Shown: positions 36,060 through 49,357 of the stretch, in pieces
How positions within the stretch are numbered: position 1 is the stretch's first letter
How the letters are laid out: each line of letters opens with the position of its first letter
Origin: Cranoglanis bouderius
Lineage: Eukaryota > Chordata > Actinopteri > Siluriformes > Cranoglanididae
Length of the DNA stretch: 64,000 bases
NCBI GenBank assembly: GCA_023630585.1
Contig: CM042560.1
Location: 7,907,501 to 7,971,500 of the forward strand
Direction: 5' to 3'
The notes under the pieces: generated by a model
Told to the model about the DNA's origin: nothing
Database searches by the model: none
The model's input: the letters and a program-made list of their open reading frames with translations, nothing else
Translations under genes and position numbers: made by a program

Positions 36060-36600
36060 ATTTATACCACAGCACTGTTGAATTCTTGATTGGTCAGAAG
36101 GCAATGATTAATTCATTAATAACAATGGCTCTGACATTAATACTAATTAATCTTTTTCACAGTATCAGGTTACACAGGGATGTGTATGGTGGCCACACAC
36201 AAACAGATGTAAACAGGAGACGTTTATTAAACATTTATGGAAGGCATCTCCAGTGGTCAGTGCAAAGGCAAAATCTTCAGGATGGAGACCTTTGTGGTTT
36301 TTGGGTAACATGACATCTGCGTTTTTGGTTTTATTATTTTCAAGGGAGAAAAAAACGAAAGGCTAGTGAAGGAATGACTATTTATAGCTGCTTTAATGTA
36401 AGTGACAACTGGAGCTAACTTGTTTGCTGATGTTCTACAACATTAAACATATAGTAAGTACGAACTGATAAAAAGTACAGTGTGTAGTCCTTTATTTAAT
36501 TGTAATCACTGGTAGTTGTGGTATAGGAGGAATAAAACACTTTGGGAAATGCTGGTATTGGAAAATAATCAATTTCATGTCGGCCTGCATCGTTCCATCT
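36060..36600. repeat. Interspersed repeat copy B
   Basis: Contains GAATTCTTGATTGGTCAGAA near 36081 and the same ordered blocks as 26395-27010. A widespread fish repeat type; family not named. Confidence 0.55.
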
Positions 36601-37114
36601 TGTCGTGTTTTATTCTTTACATATTTGCATGTCTTAAGATATTATTATAAGTTTTCTTGAAAAACGTACAAAGCTTTTAAGTAAAAAATAATAAAATACC
36701 CTGATCCACTCATAATAATGCAGCATCTTTTCATTCTCCAACACACCTGATTCTTCTAATGGAGGGCCTAAACACTTCATTTGATTACTCCATTGTGTGT
36801 CATCAGTAAAAATGTTGCTGCTCTCTTGGCCTGAATTCAGACGTACCCACGGCTCAAATACCCAACAGGTCACAAGATACCATTAAATGTGAGACGTCTT
36901 AACACATGTCCAATAATATTATGTCTTAAGATGTTTTAAAAGTATAAACATTTAAAAAACATTTTCTAAACCAGAGGTTCTCAAATTTCATCAGGCATCC
37001 CTTCCAGAGTAAAAAAGTTTCCAAGGGGTGTTCGGGGTAGGGCGGCGGGATACGTGTATCATATTACCATCATTTCCTGGGTTTATTAAAATTTCAGGTA
37101 GATTAAATGTAACA
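36601..37114. other. Intergenic DNA, no feature recognised
   Basis: No coding or repeat signature that I can support. Confidence 0.35.
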
Positions 37115-38060
37115 ATATTTAGGGGTCCAAGCACAGAAGCTGCTAGAACCCTGTTGTAATTGTTAAGATTTCTCTTTCTTCTTCTTCTTCTGCCTTATAA
37201 TGAATCATGTAGAAGTTGTGGAGACATGAAACTTGGTCAACAGGTAGTACTCCCTCCTGCTCCTCAGGCAAGTGAGATGGGTTATGAAATTTGGTTTGGT
37301 CCATCTATGTGCTAATCTGTAAGTGGATTTTTGATGATGACCTAATTACTTAAAAAAAAAAAGAAAGAAAAAAAAAAGACATGGCCGCTATTGGCCAATC
37401 AGCTTTCAGCAGACATTGGACGCCATGAAACTTGAATGGTAGGTTTAGGTATGGATTCCCTAGTATTTGATGTAATCTCATTGAAATTGTCCATTTTCCA
37501 ACCTTATCTCTTGGAAAATAAGGTATACAGAGAGCATTCTTTTTTGGGTTAATTTGTTCTGCCCACTTAAAATTTTTTGATACTAAGGAGCATGTAAAAC
37601 TTAATAATTATCAAAAACATGTTGAGATTTACAAACAATATGGCCACCACGCAATCAATTCTAAGGAGGCGGAGCTGGTTTATTCAAATAGCTGTAGTTC
37701 GTAATTGGTGATATGGATTTGAACCAAAAATGATAGACATGATCAGTACAAGGTTCTGAGGACGTCTGCAATGGTTGGGGTGTGGCCATCGGTTGGGGAC
37801 AGAGTTAAGTCCTAATAGCTCTATCATGTTTGTGCACATAAATCCAAACATATTTCTTGAAAAATAAGATGCACAGTTAAATTTATTTTTAAGATTGTTT
37901 TGTTTCACTCAAACACCAAAAAATTGCTTTTTGTACCATTTAGCCCCGCCTACAGAAATGTATAATAATTTGGAAAAGCAAATATAAAATTATGTGTTTA
38001 CACACTTTAGCATGTTATTTATCACATATAGAGTTATGACTAAATTTGACTACTGTGACC
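37115..38060. repeat. Degenerate fish interspersed repeat
   Basis: Begins AGGGGTCCAAGCACAGAAGC and contains several ATGGCCGC.A..GGCCAATCA-like and GGCGGAGCT-type blocks with CTTCTTCTTC. A related stretch is at about 41.16-41.48 kb (CAAATTTCAAGCAGAATCTG, GGCAGAGCTTAG). I cannot name the family. Confidence 0.4.
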
Positions 38061-39119
38061 ATAAAGGCTTATGGAATTTTTGTTAATGCTTTTATTGCCT
38101 TCCTTAACATTTCCTTAACATTTGAGCAAAATAATCAAATTAAAACAAATGTACTCATTCTATCTCCATCTATTTAGTATCAGTGCCAGTGACAGAACTC
38201 AAAATTTAACTGTGGCCCAGCCATGTGCCAACCTTGAAATGCTCAACTAATGACTGTAGTCTAATGTTAGATAGCTAGCAGATAAGTGCAGAACACACAT
38301 TCAAGTAAATAACATAATGGTCAAGATATATATACAACCAATAGCCATATAGCAACAAATACATTCATGCCAGAGTACATCCTAGCACCCCTTGATTTAA
38401 CTACAGTTATCAGCTACAATAATATTTGAAGCCAGGTTACACACCTACATTAAATAACACAACTTTAGCTCACCTACCTCTATTCTGTTACCAACTCCTT
38501 AATGATGCAGTGGTGGGCTAGTTTGTGAACCAACGCAGCAGTTGCATGTACATCACAGAATGTCCCTGGTATCGCTCACTGCTTGCTAGCTAAAGGTAGC
38601 TAGACTCCTCACACATGCAGGTCTCAACAGTGGGACTCAGTCAGTCAGTCAGTTAGTGAGCGAAAATACCTCTTCTAGGCTGGCCCATTGAGCGGTCTGG
38701 CAAAAAAACATCAACATCAATGTTTATATGAACACAGAACACTAACTAAAAATCTTTGCATACTCAGTAGGAGACCTATGTAACGTTATTTTATTTCCCA
38801 ATCTACCTTATTCCCCTTGTTCTTGATAATTTGATATGAAAAAAGCCAAAGCATATATAATTTTTCCTACCTCCTTTTTTTTTTTAGCTTAACCTTCCTG
38901 TTTGATGCTGATCACACTCCCTTAGATGATGTTGCATGAATTAAGTCATGTTTTTTTCTGTCAAGCTGCTCCACTAAAAGAGCTAAGTAACAGTTTTATC
39001 AGGCCAGAAAAGAAATAATGCCCCAATTTGTCCCAATTTACTGAATTCACACTCATCATAATCATATATCATGCAATGTTAATCTAAATATAACTAATGG
39101 AAAACACAGACACAAGCAC
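38061..39119. other. Intergenic DNA, no gene seen
   Basis: Short TCAG tandem copies near 38639-38654 only. Confidence 0.35.
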
Positions 39120-39620
39120 AGGCACAGTGGTGCACTGGGTAGCATTGCGGCCTCAAAGCTCCAGTTTGAAGTTACTGTCTGTGGAGTTTGTTTGCATGTC
39201 TGTACGGGTTTTCTTCAGGTTCTCCAGTTTCCTAGAAACATGCCAATAGGTGGATTGGCTAAGATGAATTGGCTAAGTGTGTGAGTGTGTGTGTGCATGA
39301 TGCAACGGACTTGCTTCCTGTTCAGCAGGACTGACATAATAATAATAATTCGTTACATTTATATAACGCTTTTCTAAACACTCAAATCGCTTTACATAGT
39401 ATAGGTTGAAATCTCCTCAACCACCACCAGTGTGTAGCAGCCACCTGGATGATGCGACATCAGCCATAGTGTGCCAGAACGCCCACCACACACCAGCTAT
39501 AGGTGGAGAGGAGAGGAGAGTGATGTAGCCAGTTCAGGGATGGAGATTATTAGGGGGCTATGATAGATAAGGGCCAATGGTGAAATAGGGGTTATACCCC
39601 TACTCTTTACGAGAAGTGTC
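39120..39620. repeat. Two adjacent degenerate fish repeats
   Basis: 39120-39320 carries GGCACAGTGGTGCACTGGGT and GTGGAGTTTGTTTGCATGTC blocks. 39345-39540 carries ACATTTATATAACGCTTTTC and AAATCGCTTTACA blocks. Both are common fish interspersed repeats; class not assigned. Confidence 0.5.
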
Positions 39621-40116
39621 CCCAAATAAAATTGTGAGATAAATTGTGGTATGAGATAAATTGTGATTCAGAATAATCCAAATATGACTTAATTTAGTCT
39701 GTTAAAAGAAACTTGAGGAAGTTTGAAGAAACAGTAATATTTTTATTGCAGCGTGAAGATCTGCGGATTTTGAATTTACAAATTATAACATATTATAACA
39801 TATGTATCTGGTTGAGATTCGGTTGTTGTTATGCAAATTCAGTAATCTCAAATATATAACATAACATAATGGAATATTTTCTAATGTATACCACGGATGT
39901 AGATAAATTGCACAAATAAACTGTGCTGTGATCATATATGGGTGTATGGGTGTGTTTTAATACCCAGGCTGTAGAGAGTTTGAGCTCTAAACAGACTTTT
40001 TGGTCTGTTAGAAGAATCAGTATTGTGACTTCACCGTTCTGGAACACCAGGTCACCGTTCTGGAATAGCGTGTTCTCACGCGCTCAAGAAGCTCAGTCTC
40101 ACAAAATTCTATTCAG

Positions 40117-40350
40117 AATCATAGCCCGAACCGCAGCTCATCCGTCCAGGAGGCCACCGAGATCATCCTCAGTGACAAGGCAGGTAGCTTTTTGACTTTT
40201 TCACTTCACAAAAATCTCTTTCAACAAGTACAAGCACTGAACCGTACGGTCGCGCGCGGACGCTCGCGCAGGTGAAGTATTTATACCTGCATGTAACGTG
40301 AGCGTGTCCTGTAGGAGGCGCTGTCGCGTGAACCACGCCGCAATTTACTT
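40117..40350. promoter_or_regulatory. CpG-rich, promoter-like patch
   Basis: 40240-40345 is dense in CG dinucleotides. TATTTATA at 40278-40285 reads TATAAATA on the minus strand. To its left, 40117-40183 has coding-like composition and ends at a CAG|GTAGC donor-like site. Either a promoter of an unseen gene or a chance CpG island; orientation unknown. Confidence 0.3.
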
Positions 40351-42144
40351 ATTTATACAACGAAGAAAAGCTGAAAGAGACGTTAACGCGGACATTATCT
40401 TGTTTTCTGAAGTGCAAGAAAGTTTGCGTGATTAATTATAAACCGAGTGAATTCTCACTGAAAGCTTTTGTGAAGTGTTTTAACTCGTCTGTATTCAGCA
40501 GCATCGCGGTTTTGTGTTGAAGCACTTCAATTTAACTTGTGTTAAAATCCACACGTATTATATTATCCCTGATTGACGGATTATTTAGTTTTAATTTTAT
40601 TGACTTGCTGTAGTTTACAAATACACTGTGTTTACTGCCCTGCTGGAAAAAGCAAACAAACAATAGAAACCCTCATAAAGTTTGTAATGTTGTTAATGGT
40701 TATAATGGGGAATTGTATTGGTTTTAATGGAAACTGTAATGGTCCCTGTGCATCTCTATTGGTAATTTGTTGCCTTCTATTGGTGGCATGTTATGTCTAG
40801 TGGATACCATTAATGACCAGTAATAGTAATGGTTTTAATGGTTAGCTTATGGTTTGTAATGGTATTTGTAGTGGAGACTATTAGAATTACTGTGATGGTT
40901 TCTATTGGGTTTTTTCGAGCAGGGTTAGAAGAAAGAGAAATTAGTACTACTTTATATTTAACTATAAATATAAATTTATATAATATACATTTATATAACC
41001 ATGAATATATAAAATGTGACGCTTCATAACAACTGTAGTTCATTATAATATCCAGTTTAATCCTGCAGGATCGCACACGTTCTGTTCAATCCAAAAACTT
41101 ATCATTAAAACTTTTATTATAAAAGGCATGATGATAAAAACTGGTTACTGTGAATAGTATGATGCAGTAAGGCAGTCTTCAATCTTTTTGTTTTTACAAC
41201 ATAGAACTAACAATTATCTCATTTTCATAAACAAATTCTGTCCAATGAATTTTTTAGTTCTGATCTATAAGCATTATTTTAGTTGGCGTAATCAAGATGC
41301 TCAACAGAAAAACAAGTCTATATTCAAAACTGTGAACTACTCCAAGGATTTTTGTCTTATCTTCACAATTTTGGTGTCAAATTTCAAGCAGAATCTGACT
41401 GAGATTTGGAAACAGTATGGCTGCCACATGCCAATAAATTCTAGCAGGGCAGAGCTTAGTGTATCTCAGGATTAATTACATTGGTACAGAATGGTAAGTT
41501 AGTTAGATGTGGCCAACTAGATAATCAGTCAACAAACGTGGCTGAATTTTCTGCACTATGAGAGGCTTCAAGGCTAACTTTAATGTCAATATTTCCACTA
41601 GTTTATGATTATCAATACATGTGCACCAACTAGGGCTTCTTGTCTAGCACAAAAGCCCTACTACAAAAGTAGGAAAGAGGCACAAGGCTTTTTTTTTTTT
41701 TTCAAACATAGTTGTGTAACTTCAGTAAATGAGTCATTTGTTTCATTTGTATCATTTTATAGGTTATATTTGACTATATTTGATTTTGGATGTAACAGAC
41801 ATGGTGACAACTAAACACAGTTCCTAACATCTCTGATTAAGTTCATGGGTGTGCCACACAGAACAGCTATGGATGGGATCACCCAAGGCTAAACATTACT
41901 ATCACCGACTGACTTATTAGAAATTCCATGGGATGTGGGTTAAGTGCAATAAAAACTTACATATGATGGTTAGTAAGTTGCTAATATACTATAAGGTTGT
42001 TTCCATTCATATACCAGATCCAAGAGTGACCTGCTACAGAAACAAGGTCTTTCAGAAGAATACGTCTTCTCCAAGCTGGATGGATTCATAAAGAATCTTC
42101 TTTACCTCTGTATCACCAGTCTGGTAGGCAGGAAATTGGGTGCA
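40351..42144. other. Left flank of the satellite array, no gene seen
   Basis: AT-rich DNA with a degenerate repeat near 41160-41480 and a T tract at 41689-41701. No coding evidence. Confidence 0.4.
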
Positions 42145-45100
42145 TCTGATACATTTGGAATATACACTGGAGTGGGGCTCAGCATGAGGCACAATAATCC
42201 TCCCCCACTCCTCAGACTCGAGGAGTCTGATTTGCTATGTGTATCTGTAAAATGTTTTGTTATTCAAATTATTTGAAGGGTTTGTAACAATGAGTTTAAA
42301 GCTTTGTAATGATTTATGACAGTTGAATGTACTGAAATAACTGCTTACAAGTGTTTAAGGTTAAATATAGCTAAGTGTAGTCACTGATTGATAATATGAT
42401 CACTAATTTGTCTGCTTGTAAGACCTTTTATAGCATACGTGTTTTATATGACTGTTTTGTTTTATCAAAGGATTATGTAACGAAATGTATAGGAATTTTC
42501 TGTAAAATGTTTTATGTCTGTCAAGGTAGTTTAGAAGCTTGAATTGTATTCTGACATTACACCAGATGACATGGATGTAACTTCATCAAACTGGAATATA
42601 CACTGGAGTGGGGCTCAGCATGAGGCAAAATACTCCTCCCCCACTCCTCAGACTCGAGGAGTCTACTTCGCTATGTGTATCTGGAAATACTACACTAAGG
42701 GTGAATCTATGGCATACATTCTTTACACCACATGACATGGATATAACTTCACCAACCTGGAATATACACTAGAGTGGGGCTCAGCATAAGGCACAATAAT
42801 CCTCCCCAACTCCTCAGACTCGAGGAGTCTGCTTTGCTATGTGTATCTGGAAATACTACACTAACGGTGAATCTATGGCACACATTCTTTACACCACATG
42901 ACATGGATATAACTTCACCAACCTGGAATATACACTGGAGTTTGGCTCAGCATGAGGCACAATAATCCTCCCCCACTCCTCAGACTCGAGGAGTCTGCTT
43001 CGCTATATGTATCTGGAAATACTACACAAACGGTGAATCTATGGCACACATTCTTTAAACCACAAGACACGGATGTAACTTCACCTACCTGGAATATACA
43101 CTGGAGTGGGGCTCAGCATGAGGCACAATAATCCTCCCCCACTCCTCAAACTCGAGGAGTCTGCTTCGCTCTGTGTATCTGGAAATACTACACTAACGGT
43201 GAATCTATAGCACACATTCTTAACACCAGATGACACGGCTGTAACTTCACCAACCTGGAATATACACTGGAGTGAGGCTCAGCATGAGGCACAATAATCC
43301 TCCCCCACTCCTCAGACTCGAGGAGTCTGCATCGCTATGTGTATCTGTGAAATGTTTTGTTATTCAAATTATTTGAAGGGTTTGTAACAATGAGTTTAAA
43401 GCTTTGTAATGGTTTATGACAGTTGAATGTGCTGAAATAACCGCATGCCAGTGGTTAAGGTTAAATATAAGTGTAGTCACTGATTGATAATATGATCACT
43501 AAGTTGTCTACTTGTAAGACCTTTGTTAGCCTACTTGTTTTAAATGACTGTTTTGTTTTTTCAAAGGATTATCTTGAACAAAATGTATAGGAATTTTCTG
43601 TAAAATGTTTTATGTCTGTCAAGGTAGTTTAGAAGCTTGAACTGTATTGTGACATTACACCAGATGACATGGATGTAATTTCACCAAACAGGAATATACA
43701 CTGGAGTGGGGCTTAGCATGAGGCACACTAATCCTCCCCCACTCCTCAGACTCAAGGAGTCTGCTTCACTCTGTGGCACACATTCTTTACACCTTAAGAC
43801 ACGGATGTAACTTCACCAATCTGGAATATACACTGGAGGGGGCTCAGCATGAGGCACAATAATCCTCCCCCATTCCTCAGACTCAAGGAGTCAAATTTGC
43901 TATGTGTATCTGTGAAATGTTTTGTTATTCAAATTATTTGAAGGATTTGTAACAATGAGTTTAAAGCTTTGTAATAGTTTATGACAGTTGAATGTACTGA
44001 AATAACAGCTTGCAAGTGTTTAAGGTTAAATATAAGTGTAGTCACTGATTGATAATATGATCACTAATTGGTCTGCTTGTAAGACCTTTGTTAGCCTACT
44101 TGGTTTATATGACTGTTTTGTTTAATCAAAGGATTATCTTTAACAAAATGTATAGAAATTTTCTGTAAAATGTTTTATGTCCTTCAAGGCAGTTTAGAAG
44201 CTTGAATTGTATTGTGACATTACACCAGATGACATTGGGGTAACTTCACCAAACTGGAATATACACTGGAGTGGGGCTCAGCATGAGGCACAATAATCCT
44301 CCCCCACTCCTCAGACTCGAGGAGTCTGCTTCGCTATGTGTATCTGTAAAATGTTTTTTATTCAAATTATTTGATGGGTTTGTAACAATGAGTTTAAAGC
44401 TTTGTAATGGTTTATGACAGTTGACTGTATTGAAATAACTGCTTGGAAGTGTTTAAGGTGAGATATAAGTGTAGTCATTGACTGATAATATGATCACTAA
44501 TTTGTCTGCTTGTAAGACCGTTGTTAGCCTATTTGTTTTATATGACTGTTTTGTTTTATCAAAGGATTATCCTGAACAAAATGTATAGGAATTTTCTGTA
44601 AAATGTTTTATGTCTGTCAAGGTAGTTTAGAAGCTTGAACTGTATTGTGATATTACACCAGATGACATGGATGTAACTTCACCAAACTGGAATATACACT
44701 GGAGTGGGGCTCAGCATGAGGCACAATAATCCTCCCCCACTCCTCAGACTCGAGGAGTCTGCTGCACTATGCGTATGTGGAAATACTTTACTAAAAGCAA
44801 ATCTATGGCACACATTCTTTACACTACATCACATGGATGTAACTTCACCAACCTGGAATATACACTGGAGTGGGGCTCAGCATGAGGCACAATAATCCTC
44901 CCCCACTCCTCAGACTCGAGGAGTCTGCTTCACTCTGTGGCACACATTCTTTACACCTCAAGACACAGATGTAACTTCACCAATCTGGAATATACACTGG
45001 AGGGGGCTCAGCATGAAGCACAATAATCCTCCCCCATTCCTCAGACTCAAGGAGTCTGCTTCGCTATGTGTATCTGTAAAATGTTTTCTTATTCAAATTA

Positions 45101-46330
45101 TTTGAAGGGTTTGTAACAATGAGTTTAAAGCTTTGTAATTGTTTATGACAGTTGACTGTATTGAAATAACTGCTTGCAAGTGTTTAAGGTGAGATATAAG
45201 TGTAGTCATTGACTGATAATATGATCACTAATTTGTCTTACTGTAAGACCTTTGTTAGCCTTCTTGTTTTATATGACTGTTTTGTTTTATCAAAGGATTA
45301 TCTTGAACAAAATGTATAGGAATTTTCTGTAAAATGTTTTATGTCTGTCAAGGTATTTTAGAAGCTTGAACTGTATTCTGACATTACACCAGATAACATG
45401 GATGTAACTTCACCAAACTGGAATATACACTGGAGTGGGGCTCAGCATGAGGCACAATAATCCTCCCCCACTCCTCAGACTCGAGGAGTCTGCTTCACTC
45501 TGTGGCACACAATCTTTACACCACATGAAATGGATATAACTTCACCAACCTTGAATATACACTGGAGTGGGGCTCAGCATGAGGCACAATAATCCTCCCC
45601 CACTCCTCAGACTCGAGGAGTCTGCTTCGCTATGTGTATCTGGAAATACTACACTAACAGTGAATCTTGGCACACATTCTTTACACCACAAGACATGGAT
45701 GTAACTTCACCAAACTGGAATATACACTGGAGTGGGGCTCAGCATGAGGCACAATAATCCTCCCCCACTCCTCAGACTCAAAGAGTCGTATTTGCTATGT
45801 GTATCTGTGAAATGTTTTCTTATTCAAATTATTTGAAGGGTTTGTAACAATGAGTTTAAAGCTTTGTAATGGTTTATTACAGTTGAATGTACTGAAATTA
45901 CTGCTTGCATGTTTTTAAGGTTAAATATAAGTGTAGTCTCTGATTGATAATATGATCACTAATTTGTCTGCTTGTAAGACTTTTGTTAGCCTTCTTGTTT
46001 TATATGACTGTTTTGTTTTATCAAAGGATTATCTTGAACAAAATGTATAGGAATTTTCTGTAAAATGTTTTATGTCTGTCAAGGTATTTTAGAAGCTTGA
46101 ACTGTATTCTGACATTACACCAGATAACATGGATGTAACTTCACCAAACTGGAATATACACTGGAGTGGGGCTCAGCATGAGGCACAATAATCCTCTCCC
46201 ACTCCTCAGACTCGAGGAGTCTGCTTCGCTATGTGTATCTGTAAATACTACACTAACAGTGAATCTTGGCACACATTCTTTACACCACAAGACACGGATG
46301 TAACTTCACCAAACTGGAATATACACTGGA

Positions 46331-49300
46331 GTGGGGCTCAGCATGAGGCACAATAATCCTCCCCCACTCCTCAGACTCGAGGAGTCTGCTTCGCTATGTG
46401 TATCTGGAAATACTACACTAACAGTGAATCTATGGCACACATTCTTTACACCACATGAAATGGAATTAACTTCACCAACCTGGAATATACACTGGAGTTT
46501 GGCTCAGCATGAGGCACAATAATCCTCCCCCACTCCTCAGACTCAAAGAGTCTTATTTGCTATGTGTATGTGTGAAATGTTTTCTTATTCAAATTATTTG
46601 AAGGGTTTGTAACAATGAGTTTAAAGCTTTGTAATTTTTTATTACAGTTGAATGTACTGAAATTACTGCTTGCATGTTTTTAAGGTTAAATATAAGTGTA
46701 GCCTCTGATTGATAATATGATCACTAATTTGTCTGCTTGTAAGACTTTTGTTAGCCTATTTGTTTTATATGACTGTTTTGTTTTATCAAAGGATTATCCT
46801 GAACAAAATGTATAGGAATTTTCTGTAAAATGTTTTATGTCTGTCAAGGTAGTTTAGAAGCTTGAACTGTGTTGTGATATTACACCAGATGACATGGATG
46901 TAACTTCACCAACCTGGAATATACACTGGAGTGGGGCTCAGCATGAGGCACAATAATCCTCCCCCACTCCTCAGACTCGAGGAGTCTGCTTCGCTATGTG
47001 TATCTGTGAAATGTTTTCTTATTCAAATTATTTGAAGGGTTTGTAACAATGAGTTTAAAGCTTTGTAATGGTTTATGACAGTTGACTGTATTGAAATAAC
47101 TGCTTGCAAGTGTTTAAGGTGAGATATAAGTGTAGTCATTGACTGATAATATGATCACTAATTTGTCTTATTGTAAGACCTTTGTTAGCCTTCTTGTTTT
47201 ATATGACTGTTTTGTTTTATCAAAGGATTATCTTGAACAAAATGTATAGGAATTTTCTGTAAAATGTTTTATGTCTGTCAAGGTATTTTAGAAGCTTGAA
47301 CTGTATTCTGACATTACACCAGATAACATGGATGTAACTTCACCAGACTGGAATATACACTGGAGTGGGGCTCAGCATGAGGCACAATAATCCTCCCCCA
47401 CTCCTCAGACTCGAGGAGTCTGCTTCGCTATGTGTATCTGGAAATACTACACTAACAGTGAATCTTGGCACACATTCTTTACACCACAAGACATGGATGT
47501 AACTTCACCAAACTGGAATATACACTGGAGTGGGGCTCAGCATGAGGCACAATAATCCTCCCCCACTCCTCAGACTCGAGGAGTCTGCTTCACTATGTGT
47601 ATGTGGAAATACTTTACTAAAAGCAAATCTATGGCACACATTCTTTACACTACATCACATGGATGTAACTTCACCAACCTGGAATATACACTGGAGTGGG
47701 GCTCAGCATGAGGCACAATAATCCTCCCGCACTCCTCAGACTCGAGGAGTCTGCTTCGCTGTGTGTATCTGGAAATACTACACTAAAGGTGAATCTATGG
47801 CACACATTCTTTACACCACATGACATGGATTTAACTTCACCAACCTGGAATATACACTGGAGTGGGGCTCAGCATGAGGCACAATAATCCTCCCCCACTC
47901 CTCAGACTCGAGGAGTCTGCTTCACTCTGTGGCACACATTCTTTACATCTCAAGACACAGATGTAACTTCACCAACCTTGAATGTACACTGGAGTGGGGC
48001 TAAGCATGAGGCACAATAATCCTCCCCCACTCCTCAGACTCGAGGAGTCTGCTTCGCTATGTATATCTGTGAAATGTTTTCTTATTCAAATTATTTGAAG
48101 GGTTTGTAACAATGAGTTTAAAGCTTTGTAATGGTTTATTACAGTTGACTGTATTGAAATAACTGCTTGCAAGTGTTTAAGGTGAGATATAAGTGTAGTC
48201 ATTGACTGATAATATGATCATTAATTTGTCTTATTGTAAGACCTTTGTTAGCCTATTTGTTTTATATGACTGTTTTGTTTTATCAAAGGATTATCTTGAA
48301 CAAAATGTATAGGAATTTTCTGTAAAATGTTTTATGTCTGTCAACGTAGTTTAGAAGCTTGAACTGTGTTGTGATATTACACCAGATGACATGGATGTAA
48401 CTTCACCAAACTGGAATATACACTGGAGTGGGGCTCAGCATGAGGCACAATAATCCTCCCCCACTCCTCAGACTCGAGGAGTCTGCTTCGCTATGTGTAT
48501 CTGGAAATACTACACTAACAGTGAATCTATGGCACACATTCTTTACACCACATCACGTAGATGTAACTTCACCAACCTAGAATATACACTGGAGTGGGGC
48601 TCAGCATGAGGCACAATAATCCTCCCCCACTCCTCAGACTCGAGGAGTCTGCTTCGCTATGTGTATCTGGAAATACTACACTAACAGTGAATCTTGGCAC
48701 ACATTCTTTACACCACAAGACATGGATGTAACTTCACCAAACTGGAATATACACTGGAGTGGGGCTCAGCATGAGGCACAATAATCCTCCCCCACTCCTC
48801 AGACTCAAAGAGTCGTATTTGCTATGTGTATCTGTGAAATGTTTTCTTATTCAAATTATTTGAAGGGTTTGTAACAATGAGTTTAAAGCTTTGTAATGGT
48901 TTATTACAGTTGAATGTACTGAAATTACTGCTTGCATGTTTTTAAGGTTAAATATAAGTGTAGTCTCTGATTGATAATATGATCACTAATTTGTCTGCTT
49001 GTAAGACTTTTGTTAGCCTTCTTGTTTTATATGACTGTTTTGTTTTATCAAAGGATTATCTTGAACAAAATGTATAGGAATTTTCTGTAAAATGTTTTAT
49101 GTCTGTCAAGGTATTTTAGAAGCTTGAACTGTATTCTGACATTACACCAGATAACATGGATGTAACTTCACCAAACTGGAATATACACTGGAGTGGGGCT
49201 CAGCATGAGGCACAATAATCCTCTCCCACTCCTCAGACTCGAGGAGTCTGCTTCGCTATGTGTATCTGTAAATACTACACTAACAGTGAATCTTGGCACA

Positions 49301-49357
49301 CATTCTTTACACCACAAGACACGGATGTAACTTCACCAAACTGGAATATACACTGGA
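46331..49357. repeat. Satellite higher-order repeat, copy 1 (3027 bp)
   Basis: By core spacing the monomer order is M, L, L, M, M, M, S, L, M, M, L, M. The diagnostic variant CTCAAAGAGTCTTA at 46542 recurs at 49569, exactly 3027 bp later. Confidence 0.85.
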
